Below, piece by piece: positions 45,993 through 56,636 of a DNA stretch of 64,000 bases (position 1 is its first letter; each line of letters starts with the position of its first letter). The notes under the pieces were generated by a model. That model was not told where the DNA came from, did no database searches, and saw nothing but the letters and a program-made list of their open reading frames with translations. A program made the translations under genes and the position numbers. Location of the stretch: assembly GCA_905221605.1 (NCBI GenBank), contig CAJNDS010002105.1, positions 436,001 through 500,000 on the forward strand, written 5' to 3'. The stretch is from Symbiodinium natans (Eukaryota; Sar; Dinophyceae; Suessiales; Symbiodiniaceae).

Positions 45993-48931
45993 ATGAGCCG
46001 CCCCGAGCACCAGGCAGCCCAGCCATCAAAAGCTGGATTCTGCTGGAGTTCCGCTGAAGCTCTCTCTTGCCTTCTCTCTCTCTCTCTGTTTGTTGTGTTG
46101 GTGTTGTGTTTTTTGTTTTTTTTTGGTGTTTGTGTGTGTGTGTGTGTGTGTGTGTGAGTGTTAGTGCTGCGTGTTCAGGGTTGTCCCGAGATCAGGCTCC
46201 TCCCGAAATCTTCTACAATGATGAGGAGTTGGCGGCCCAGACAAGAATGCGACAAGCACCACGGATCAGGCAGCCTTTCAGAGCAGCGTAGGACATGGCC
46301 AGGTCCGCCAGATATGCGACCAGTAGTCGGATGATCGAGATCCAAACAAGGACAAGGGCTCACATGAACAGCTTCATAAATAATGATAAGAATAATAATA
46401 ACCAGAAGAATAATAATAACAATAATAGTCATAATCATAGTAGCTGATGGGTCAAAAGAATGTAATCTGCAACAGGATGACCGAGCGCGCCTTGCAGCTG
46501 CTACTGCTTCCAGACAGACCCTGCCTACTTCTGGACATCGGATGTGGCTCCGGAATCAGCTGCTTTGCATGAACCTTTGTCCACTTCCCTCAGGCACTTT
46601 GCCAAGAGACACCTTGCAGCTTGTCACTTAGGTGGCGAGACCATCAGAGACCTGGCTTTCTTCAAGCATTCAAGCATATCAGCGTACTTAGATCCAAGGT
46701 GTTTGACTCCGGCAGCGGCTCTTCTTCGAGTTTGTTTGTGTTTCTGCCCCTCTTGATTCGATATGCAAGCTGCAGCTGTTAGCATGCAATCTGTTCCGAG
46801 AAGCTCCTCGGTTGAAGGATGCGTTGTGCGTCTTCCGTGCGCCTTATATATGTGCGCAGCGGCATTCTGCTTCTGCGGGGAAACCTTGAGCTAGTTTTCT
46901 ATGTGGTTGTCACTCTCTCACCCAGTCACTCTTTCTCTTTCTCTTTCTCCTTCTCTTCCTCTTTCTCTTTCTCCTTCTCTTCCTCTCCCTCTTGCTCTTC
47001 CTCTTCCTCCTTTCTCCTTTCTCCTTCTCTTTCTCTTCCTTTCTCCTTTCTCTTTCTTTCTCCCTTCTCTCCTTTCTCTCCTTTCTCTCCTTTCTCTCCT
47101 TTCTCTCCTTTCTCCCCTTTCTCTCCTTTCTCTCCTTTCTCTGTCTCGGTCTCTTTGTCTTCCTCTTTCTCTTTCTCTTCCTCCTCCTTCGCTCTCTGTC
47201 TGCTCTATCTGTTGGCCTCTGTGCTCTTCATGCTTTTCACGCTTTGTGCGCGTGACTTGCGACAGCTCCACAGCAATGGCCGACTCTGTTTGTGCTTTGA
47301 AGCTGAGGCGAGGCTGGACATCTCTGGATCGGCTACGACATCTCGCCCTCGATGCTCAGAATAGCGCATCAACGTGAGGTCTGCTGGCGGCGTTTAGACG
47401 ATGGTAGGCGCTGGCTGCCGGTTGCACTTGTGTCCTTGCACGGTTTTGTTGTCGTCAGAGGCCTAGGAAGAGACTCGCTTTCAAGGTCGATGGCGATCTC
47501 TGCCTAGCCGACGCAGGACCGACCTGCACCGGATGCTCAGCAGAACACCATTCATACCACTGCAATCTCTTTAATTCCTGGCTAGCTGGGGCAGGACAAG
47601 GCATGAGGTTCCGGCCAGGAACTTTTGATGGTGCTGTGTCGATCTCCGCGTTGCAGTGGCTGTGCAACGTAGACCCTTGCCGTTTGCATTACAATCTGAA
47701 GGCGTTTGAAGCTGAAGCTGATCGGGCTGCCTAGTGCAACTTTGAAAGTCATGAAGTAGACGACGCTGTCAAGGCAGGTGCTATCACACTCTTTGGAAGG
47801 CATTGCAGAAGCGGCGAATCCGGAACCGTTCTCCCAATGGTCAGTGAAGATGGTCCTTTCTGTTTTCAACCGGGGGGGCTTGTCTGTGCCTGTGTCTACA
47901 TCAGAGTACGTCAATAATGTTTCTTGTGTTCTTCTGGTGGTGCTGAGGACAAAAAAGGGCACGAACCCTTCAAGCGTCTCCGACGCTTCTTTGAGCTGCT
48001 CTACAGTTGCCTGGTCGGTACGGGCTCCTTCCATGTGTGGAATTCTCCAGATGCCTTAAAAATGCCTTTTGCCCAGGGCAGATGGAACTCAGATGTGCCT
48101 GCTCTGTCGAAGCCTGCACTTGGCTGCCTCGGCTCCGCCCCCAAGGCTGTTTGCGCAAAGGCGCGCGGGCTGCGCTGCAGTTTTACCCGGAGACGGCTGC
48201 TCAGGTCTGGAAGCTGTGGAAGCTGTGTGGCCGTTGTGAGGCGCCCATGTTGAGTGTCGCAAGGTGGAGATGATCACGGCGGCAGCGTTGCCTTTTGTCT
48301 GCATGCTTTCGTTGCCCCTCATGCAAGGGGCTGGCTTCTGGATGGTGAGTTAAATCGGGTTTGTGCTTGAGACTCCTGAGATGGAGGTTTCTCGACATGC
48401 AACCGTGTAACTACTGCGGCTAATTTAGTTAAATGAACCGAGGCGGTGTGGCTTCGGCGGAGGCTTGGTCGTGGACCCTAAGCTGGCAACACTCACATTG
48501 GTGTAGCGGTAGGAGCTTCAATGCTCTTGGCATCACATCACTTCCATGGGTCCAATGTCCGAGGACTACCCTCATTCTTCGAAGGCAAAAAAGCATTTTC
48601 TGGTGATTTACGTTTCCCCGCAGCAATGTGATGCACTCCCGTCATGCCCCCTCAAGATATGTAGCCTGCTAGCCGGAGCTGCAGGCTGGGCTGTCTGGTG
48701 AGCAGCCAGCCAGCATGCCGCAGCCCATGGAAGATGACGACCAGGCCATGGTTCACTTCGGGTGATTCCGACTGCTTGACTTCGGGCCGCGCAGCTGCTG
48801 GGACACAGGAAGCTCACTCAGCTGAATACGCAGATGATTTTGAACTTCAAGCGTAGGTGGCCGTCAGCAAGCGGGAAAGGGAGTCCAAGAAGAAAGGCAA
48901 GAACCAGGACACCTACAAAGACAAGGCCTAG
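45993..48931 (+). CDS. BUD23: 18S rRNA (guanine-N7)-methyltransferase Bud23
   Basis: SAM-dependent methyltransferase that modifies one guanine of 18S rRNA during small-subunit biogenesis, acting with Trm112. Exon 1 (45993-46013) MSRPEHQ, GC donor. Exon 2 (46196-46227) [12 protein letters not shown] donor. Exon 3 (46303-46350) [17 protein letters not shown] donor. Exon 4 (46476-about 46559) [15 protein letters not shown] and the SAM-binding [13 protein letters not shown] 1 kb intron with pyrimidine-rich repeats follows. Later exons: [20 protein letters not shown] (47604-47663) continuing to CNVD, the family signature; [15 protein letters not shown] (about 47970-48014); [15 protein letters not shown] (about 48162-48206); MITAAALP (48269-48292). 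The last, basic exon (48857-48931) reads [18 protein letters not shown] to TAG, fitting the Lys/Arg-rich Bud23 tail. The exon for the central SAM-fold segment (DISPxML) and the VDYPNS segment were not located. An in-frame TAG at 48854-48856 sits exactly at the acceptor before the last exon. Confidence 0.9.
46122..46156. repeat. TG microsatellite in Bud23 intron 1
   Basis: About 14 TG dinucleotides after a T-rich run, just before exon 2. Confidence 0.9.
46378..46440. repeat. AAT-rich microsatellite in Bud23 intron 3
   Basis: Interrupted AAT/AAC repeats between exons 3 and 4. A very similar AAT/AAG block lies at 49530-49632. Confidence 0.85.
46912..47215. repeat. CTTT/CTCCTTT pyrimidine-rich minisatellite in Bud23 intron
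   Basis: 300 bases of nearly pure pyrimidine on the + strand. It starts with TTCTCTTTCTCC-type repeats and passes into tandem CTCCTTTCT copies (about 47060-47145). Frames across it are low-complexity. Confidence 0.9.
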
Positions 48932-51280
48932 ATACCGCTTTGATTGCATTGCTGTGCTTGTAAGACTAGATTAGAGGTGCCTGATCATCAATTGCTGATG
49001 GGTTTGTTTGCTGTTAGCCGTGCTATGCCATGTTTCAGTAGGTTTCCTGCGGCTGCGGTTGCTGTGCATTTTCTGCTTCAAGTAAACCTGTGATGGTGGT
49101 CCTGCGTCCTCCCCCGCGTGCGCATAGAGCCTGTCTAGTACTTCGACTCTTCCGACAAGTTCCCAGTTGCACGTTGGTACCCTGGAGGGGACCGATACCA
49201 TCGAGTTTCCCCACCGAGGCATACCGAGGCACTGAATGTACTCCCGTGCTGGTGGAGCCAACTTCGCCGAAGCATCGCAATGGGGCCTCGAGTGGCCCTG
49301 CCCAACAAAAGCTTTCGAGGGTTTTGCAGCGACGCCCTGGCGGGGACACTGAAAGCCGAGGAGATGGTCCGTGCAGTGGAAGGCTGCACATTTGCTGTGT
49401 TTGAATAGAAAAAAAGACCCTCCGCACTAGTTTTTCAACTCCGGCCTGCAGGTCGGAACCCTCGTCTGCGGGCATTCGGTGGCCTCAGGGCCTCGCCCCG
49501 CAAGCTGGGCAACCACGACCTTTAGGTTTGTAATAATAATAAGAAGAATAAGAATAAGAATAAGAATAATAGTGATAAGAAGAAGAAGAATAGTAATAAT
49601 AATAATAATAATGATAATAATAGTAATAAAAGCATGTAAAAAACCGACAGGTGCAACTTAGTCCCGGACCATGCCGGGGCCGAGGCAGTGCGTGGGCAAG
49701 AGGCCAAGGTCCGGACCAAGACGCCACAGGCTCCGAAGCCCCGTCGGCTGCGCCTTCCGAGAAAAGCTACGAGGGGCGGAGCCCGGGCATAGGGAAGGAA
49801 GGAAGGAAGGCCAACCCAGGCGCATGTTGTACGGCCAGGACGAGAGACCTGACAAAAGGGGATGAACACGAATTCTTGTCGGGTGGTTCGTATCAGGGGG
49901 GGGGGGGTGGCAAAATCTGTGAGAGAGTCGTGCTTCGTGCAGCTGGCTTCAAGACCATTCTGGCAAATTGAATTTGCCACGCGCCCTTCCATTTTCACTG
50001 CTGACCGAAGGGCGGTTGTTTCAGGTCCGAGTCTCCGAGTGTAAATCAGTTTAGCCGGCTCGTGGACCTCAACGAGAGATCCGTCATTTCGAAACCATGT
50101 GTGTTGGCTTTGGCAACTTTGTGTGGCATGTCTCAGAGGGTGTAGCGAACCAGCGGTTTGCTCGTTTTGTTTGGGCAAGGGTCTTGCCAAGTTGAAGTGC
50201 CAGGTGATCAAGAAAAAGGAGCATCAGAGGAAGAAGGGCCTAGGCGTGCCTATAGCTGCATTATCCTTGCAGAGTAGCAACGGCCTGTGCTTAAGGAATC
50301 CAAGGTACGGAAAGACACAAAGTACACAGCCCGGCCGAGGAAGTCTGGAGCTTTCTGAGCGAAAGGGCACTTCGTTTCACCAGTGCAGCGGCAGTGGATC
50401 TTAGCCCCTTGCTGCTGGTTGTACATAGAGTGGAGAAAATAGAAACCAAAGTGAGGCCAGGCATATCCTGGTATTTCTGTTTCGTTTAGGCACGCGCAGC
50501 TCCTGCTTAAGCCGCCTGTGGGGCTTTCAGAAAAACTGGAGTGGAAGTGACATACGTGGAGCGTGAGAGCCTTTTGTGAGCGCTGTGACATCAACTCAGG
50601 GAAGAGACGTCTACATTTGTTCTGACTGCATCAGCTGGCAAAGTTGCCTTGCCGTCGCCTGCCGCAGCTGAGTCCGAGCCGCGAACCCCAAAGGGGTTGC
50701 TGCGCAGATGCTTTGGAGTTTGGAACGCAGGAAAGGGTTGATAAGTAGCTGAATAGCTGAGGCGCAGCTGGGCCACGCACCTTCAAGACATTGATCCCGT
50801 TGCTTGATAGATGTGGCGACCCATGCCGGCATATGCTTAGCTGGATCTGCGGAAGATCCGCTCTCAGATGCTGGACCAATGCTTCTGGGCAGCACGCTCA
50901 AGTGTGAAGGGTTCACCTTCCGTGCGAACTGCCCCAGTCATGGGTTTTTCAGAGGAGCCTTGAGCTTGATCCGTTGTGCCGCCTACTTGGGCCTAAGAGT
51001 TCAGTGCGAATGAGGTTGCTACATCCACACTGACCAGGAGTTCGAGAATGCAACTTGCAGCAAGCCAGGGGTGCACATAGCCGATCCTCAGAGCATGCTG
51101 ACGACAGTCGCTGCTCCAAATTGTGGTAAGGACCTCCTGCTAAACCAATGCCATGCTCCCTTGCATGTCTGCACGACGACCAATGCAGGAGACCTCGTGT
51201 CGCTTCTTAAGCTCGGGCAAGTCGCAAGAACAAAGGGTGGAGCAGAGCAGAATCATTTGGGGATTCTAAAATTCAGGGGC
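48932..51280. other. no supported gene; AAT/AAG microsatellite
   Basis: Holds the AAT/AAG microsatellite at 49530-49632 and a G run at 49896-49908. Weak frames: 49090-49404; a Lys-rich KCQVIKKKEHQRKKGLGVP near 50195-50252; and TLKCEGFTFRANCPSHGF (about 50893-50946). None could be tied to a family; they may be upstream exons of the MORN gene or a separate gene. Confidence 0.4.
49530..49632. repeat. AAT/AAG trinucleotide microsatellite
   Basis: Imperfect AAT, AAG and GAA units. On the minus strand it yields poly-Tyr and poly-Leu-like frames that are not genes. Confidence 0.9.
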
Positions 51281-53720
51281 CCATTGAGCCAGGAGGGGAC
51301 AAACTCGAGGCACAGGTCGGACGCCGACCGAACCAGGTTCTGCCACAACCCTTGAGGGAGCCCTTTGGCAGGTGCGCCCTCAGCACACGTTTGCCAATGG
51401 CTCCACCTACACAGGTGACTGGTTAGGCACGAAGCTGTGATTTTATGTGGTTGCACAAGATTTGGTTGCCTGAAGCACCTGTTACTTCGTGCAGGCCTTG
51501 TGAGACATGGCAAGGGTGTACAGGCCGCGTGGCCAAACTGTTTTTCGCGGCTCGTTGGGTGTCGAAGAGCAACCGGCGGCGTCGAATCGAACATGCGCAG
51601 GCGTGGCCAGACGGAGCCCGCTATGATGGACAGTGGCAGTATGACATGGCCAATGGATTTGGAAGATTTGAGCACTCCGACGGTGATGCAGCCTGCTTGA
51701 TTGATTCTTCGACTCAGCGTGTCTTTGCAGTCGTGTGCATCACTGTTGTTCTGATGCGATCTGTATCGAGCATTTGCAACTTTCAGCTCCACTATCACCA
51801 TGCTTTGACTATGAGGTCTATGCAGGCGAGTGGAAGGATGACAGGGCCCATGGACGCGGAACGTACATGATGCTTGTCTCAAGTCAGTGGCTGTAGTGTG
51901 ACAACTATGACTATGAGAGAGGTGACCCCCGAACCCCCCGCCCCCCTCGGTGGTTGTTCGGTGCTGGTTCCTCTGTGGAAGCATGACGTGTGTTCGCAGC
52001 AATCTTGGGGCCCCTGCATGGACAGGCATGCGAGTGGCTCTACCTACATCGGGGAGTGGCAGGAGCCTTCATCAGACAAGCGCGGTGTGTCACACGTTGT
52101 CAAGTGACTGCTTCGCCGCTTCGTCCTGACAGGACGACCTGCAGCATGGCTACGGGATCGAGACCTGGCCGGATGGCGCGAGATTCATCGGAGCTTTGGC
52201 TGACCCTGGCATGGCCCTGGCAAGACCTGGCGCGTGAGTTCTGCTTAGCGGGCCTTGCTCCAGCTCAGGCACGTATGAGTTCGGCTTGAAGGCTGGTAAG
52301 GCAGGGAGTGCAAGCTGCAGAAGTATCACAGAATTGGCATTGTCGACGCAACAGTTCACAGCGTTTAGGCGCAACACCCAAACCCTGAATGCACACCGGA
52401 CTCGAGACCGTCCATGGATGTCTCATAACGTCCTGGCATAGCCAATAAAGCGCACCGACACACTCGAGGTGGTTCAGGGTGCCCGGTGCCAAAGCCGAAC
52501 CAGTTAGGATTACCCTGCGGAATAAACCATGAGTGGCGCATCCGCTGAGCTTCTGTAGCTCCAAGGGATGAATTCTGGACAAGTTTTGTGAACGTGAAGC
52601 GAGTCCATACAACTGGCTACAGTCGGTGGAAATGTCATGCGTAGAAGCATGTAGAAGCGCAGCATCTTCAGCCTAAGTGTGGAAGGAGGCCGATCAGTTC
52701 AGCATGTCATTTGTATTTCTGCTTCCTACCAGGGCTGCTTCACTTGGGCCGACAACTCCTCCTACAGTGGCGACTTCAAGAATAACGAGATCTGTGGTTA
52801 CGGGACGCACCTATGCTCAATCAGACCGTGACATGCTGCATGCAGACTTCGACGACGCAACTGCCGAAGGTTCGTGATTAGGTGGAAGTATGTGTTTGTC
52901 ACTTGTGATTTCTTCCATCAGGTACACTTGGGGAGACCTGGCGGCATGTTGATGTGCTCAAAGATTGGCGCTGGAAGCTAGCAGCTGAACTTTTCGCCTT
53001 TCACCTGAGCATTCGGCAGCCAAGGGGATGGACGCGTGTCACGTGCTTAATGCAATGTCCAGCCTGTCGTGCAACCACTGGGTCGCGAGCGTTAGCGCCC
53101 GTCGGCGCATGGGCAACGAAGGTTCGAAGGATCCTGGAAGAGCAGCTACATGGACGGCCCTGGCAGGCCTAGTCGATGAGTGCAGTCCTGGAACTGGACA
53201 GCACCTCAACCCCAGAAAGTCTCTTAGAGCCCAGATCTCAAAGCCCAGTAATCCCATGGTCGCCCTCTAGGTTCACCTGGCCGGATGGCAAGATCTTCGA
53301 AGGCACCTATGCCAAGGATGTGAAGGCGATGGGCTTCAGGGCTGCCGTTGCCCAAATGATGTCAAGTTTGTGTTGCTGAAGCATAATTTATAGCAAAATG
53401 CTGTGAGACCACTGCGGAAATGCTTGTCTGTCATCGGCAGGAAGGCTTCGGAAAGTTCTCGTGGCCGGATGGGCGCTCGTTCTTCGGAGAGTGGAAGGAT
53501 GGGAAGCAGCACGGCACACGCCTCAGCTCTCCTCAGCTCTCCTCAGCTCTCCTCAGCTCTCCTCAGCTCTCCTCAGCTCTCCTCAGCTCTCCTCAGCTCC
53601 TCGCTTCCTCGATGCTGCTTTGTTTTTGTCAGTGAAAAGAGCCGCGGGGGACACCCTCAGCCGAGGCCGCGGCACTCTCACCTGGCCATCCGGAGAGACT
53701 GAGGCCCTGCCTCCCCCTTT
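51281..53720 (+). CDS. MORN-repeat protein, one repeat per exon
   Basis: MORN motifs (GxGxxxxxDGxxYxGxW) form beta-hairpin ladders that bind phospholipids or organise membrane-cytoskeleton contacts. Units in order: TFANGSTYTGDWLG (51379-51423), WPDGARYDGQWQYDMANGFG (about 51603-51662), VYAGEWKDDRAHGRGTY (about 51814-51866), ASGSTYIGEWQE (about 52030-52066), DLQHGYGIETWPDGARFIG (52135-52191), CFTWADNSSYSGDFKNNEI (52736-52792) followed by CGYG, YTWGD (about 52923-52938), FTWPDGKIFEGTYAKDV (53274-53322), GFGKFSWPDGRSFFGEWKDG (about 53445-53504) ending KQHGT, and a possible last GTLTWPSGE (53671-53697). The exon before the first unit is open back to about 51281. Most repeats are flanked by CAG acceptors. 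The start and true C-terminus are uncertain; a kinase domain, common in MORN-PIP5K proteins, was not found. Confidence 0.82.
53519..53600. repeat. 10-bp tandem repeat CTCCTCAGCT after a MORN exon
   Basis: Eight near-perfect copies of CTCCTCAGCT start right after the exon encoding KQHGT. Each unit contains a pyrimidine stretch followed by CAG, so each copy resembles a 3' splice acceptor. Confidence 0.9.
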
Positions 53721-53896
53721 CCTTTTCTCTCCCCATCCTTTCCTCTTGACGCCCTTTGCCCGGGTCAAGCCTTTTTGTGTTGGGCGCGCCATGTCTGTGG
53801 TGGGGCACTTTTGAAAAGGTCGGCCGATGGGAAAAGGGCCACAGGACACCTTGACCTGATCAGGTCTCGTGACAGCTCCTTCCCGAGCCTCTCTGG

Positions 53897-53944
<48 letters not shown>

Positions 53945-56636
53945 GTGTTTTTTTCCGTGCCAGCCAGTGAAGCTAGTGATCTCGCAGGACATCTGGTTGA
54001 GACCCCTGTTTCGGAGAGCCTCCTCTCTCTGTGAGAGTGACACTGCACACGGTGGGAAGCACAGCGCCCCCAACCTTCTTACAGGCCGCTTAATTCAGCA
54101 AGGCCCAAAATACACCAGACGTTGCAGAATGCTAGTTTGTGTGGCCCCAAAGGCGAGCCAACACAGAAAGAAGCTTTGGCAGGTTGCATTGCCAAATCGT
54201 CGCTCACCAGAGCCAAATGGCTTGGATCGGCATGCCAGGGCAAAACGGAAGCAGGGCCGCCCTTGCTGTTGACTGGCCTCGATTCTTGTGTCGATTCCGG
54301 CTGGGAGGACTCAGAGTTACACACACACACACACACACCAGCTTCAGCAGTGTCACTGTCAGGCCCGCGAGCAGTCCAGGGGTGCATCGAAGAGGAACGC
54401 TGACGAAGCATCTTGTCACTCGACTTAAATGTTCAGGTGCCGCAGTTGCTTCAAAATAGCAAGGGTTTTTTGCTGGCTTTCTTCTGGGATGTCCACATTC
54501 GGTCAGGTGCAGCCTGGCTCGTCGAGTGCGCGGCTTTAGCGCTACCCGCTAGCGAGAAATTCCATTCGAGAGTTCTGGAAAGGCACACTTTCGCACGCAG
54601 CTTTTTGCAGCTTGGCGAGGCAAATGATGAGGCTTTACGGCCGCCACAAGCTCAGCCTCAACGTGCACCGTGACGTGTTGGCCTTGCAAGAAGAGAGCCA
54701 CAGAAATCCTGAGGACTGAAAGGTGATGAGATCGGTGTCATCTCTCCATATGCCGCGCAGGCTGAATGGGGTGGGTCACAGCCCGTCTGTTGCACTTCCC
54801 CGCCCCGCCTGCTGTTTCACATCCTTTGCCACATACTGGGGTGGGGATTGGGTCTCATCCGCAGCTCAGCCAGCGATTGTAGCATGTACGTCGATCATCC
54901 AAGTCAGGGAATCGGTTGTAGATGGCTTCTGAAGGCTGTGTCTTTGGGGAAAGATGCAAAACCATGAAGTGTGCGACGTACATCGCATGTCGTGGTAGGC
55001 TGGGATTCGGGTACCAGAGCGACGAATGCTTTGAGAATTGTGTGTGTGTGTGTGTGTGTACGTGTGTGTACCGGGCTGCTGCGGGCAAGGTCGCGGAACA
55101 AGGGTCGAGCTATGAACAGATAAGTCCGTACCTGCACAGACACTGCCTAGATGCTTGCGAGCATGGCTGGTATGTCATATTAAAAGTCGGAGCCTTTTTT
55201 TCGTGTCTGTCGGAGACCAGAGTTGAGGCCGGTACACGTGCTTGTGCTTCGAAACTGTGAGGTCCATGAACCCCAAGCTCTGGAGTCTGAACAAATCGAG
55301 TGTTAACATCTTGGAAAGGAAGTCCCGAAGATATGCTAGTAGATCATGGCCAAGATCGCTGTAATCTGTCTGCGGGCGCAGCCAAACGCGGCCATGCTGT
55401 GGGGAGATTTTGACCTATGTTGCTGACTCCTGGAAAAGCAAAGATCGAGGGCATCGTCGCATCACATCCTTGCACTTGGCCACCTGCACAGAAGCACGGT
55501 TGAAGGTGGGTGTGGACTTGTTGGATGTACTTGAACAGCAAAGTGCGGTACATCACAAGTCACGCCAACCTTTGTACAGCAGTCCCACGTTCGCAGAGGT
55601 CATTCCGAAGGCCGTACCCTGAAGGCACAGCATTGCAACAATCAAGCCTTAACTAGGATTTCGGCCATCATGCTACTCGGGCACTATTTACACGCATTCG
55701 TGGCGCGCCATCGGGCGTAGGCTTGTCGCCCGAGGTGTTGCAGCAAAATGATTTTGATACAAACCCTTGTCTCATTGCAAGCCCTGTGACTGGTCCTGTG
55801 CATTGATTTCTATTGAACCTAGATATTGGCTATGCATCATCGGTCCCTGCCAGAATCTGCCAAAGGGTTGTAGGATGCAGGCTGAGCGCGGCATCTTACC
55901 AGCTCACGTTTACAATGCACGGTTCCTGCTGGGTCGGATGATGTGAAAGTTGTGTTTTGGTCAGGTTTCCGAGATCCGAAACGTGTGCAACTTGGGCTTT
56001 CGAAACTTTGACTGATGGCCCCGTTGGTTGCATTACCACATGGCTGGCTGGGACCAAGGCGCTGCCACGAGATGCCAGGGATGCTGCTGCAGCCTCTGCG
56101 AGATCTGTGGTTTGGTTCGTGTTCGCATGCCGCCTGCTCGCGTGCTCGTCTCTGGCAGCAACATCCCTGCAGCCAAATTGCTCAATGGCATCGAATAGCT
56201 CTGCGCTTGTGGCCGGATATCACTGTCGCGGCCTGTAGTCATTGTAGTCGAAAACATGTGTCCGCATAGATCACGCGATGACTACTCCTCCATATGGAAG
56301 CGACGGACGAGCAGACAGGTAGGCATACAGGCAGACAGGGACATGCACAGTGGCTGTGTGCTCTCCTTTGATTTTGAAAAGGATGTAGACTCACAGGATA
56401 AGAACAGAATGCAACAGCAGCCTGACTAGATAGCAGTTCTTGAGCTGAGATGAGACCAATGCCATGCCTGCATGTTGCGTTGATACTGGCTATCACGACT
56501 GCTTCTGCCCAAGAGAGGCACGGGATGAACATATCAACATACATCAACGCAGGGCACATGCCGGGCACATGAGCACTTTTGAACAGGCGGCAGCATATTA
56601 CCCTTCCCTGTTTCTTGTGCACGAAGGGCTGAAAGC
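53721..56636. other. no confidently assigned gene; GT microsatellites and exon-like frames
   Basis: A GT microsatellite lies at 53902-53942, CA at 54317-54340 and GT at 55036-55070. One frame (about 54548-54718) reads FWKGTLSHAAFCSLARQMMR and ends HRNPED before a TGA, and may be the last exon of an unknown gene. ATG 55345 opens MAKIAVICLRAQPNAAMLWG. The frame at 55410-55622 is also open. None shows an aspartokinase motif, which was looked for because homoserine dehydrogenase follows. Confidence 0.35.

Noticed and set aside
46819-47377. Ser/Phe-rich frames of 158-181 codons
   Set aside because: Pyrimidine repeat inside a Bud23 intron; flanking Bud23 exons are in other frames.
51253-52029. 258-codon minus-strand frame over the MORN gene
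   Set aside because: It is antisense to clear MORN exons on the + strand and has no recognisable motif.
53721-56636. Aspartokinase domain upstream of homoserine dehydrogenase (bifunctional ThrA type)
   Set aside because: No KFGGTS-like or other aspartokinase motif was found in any + frame of this interval.
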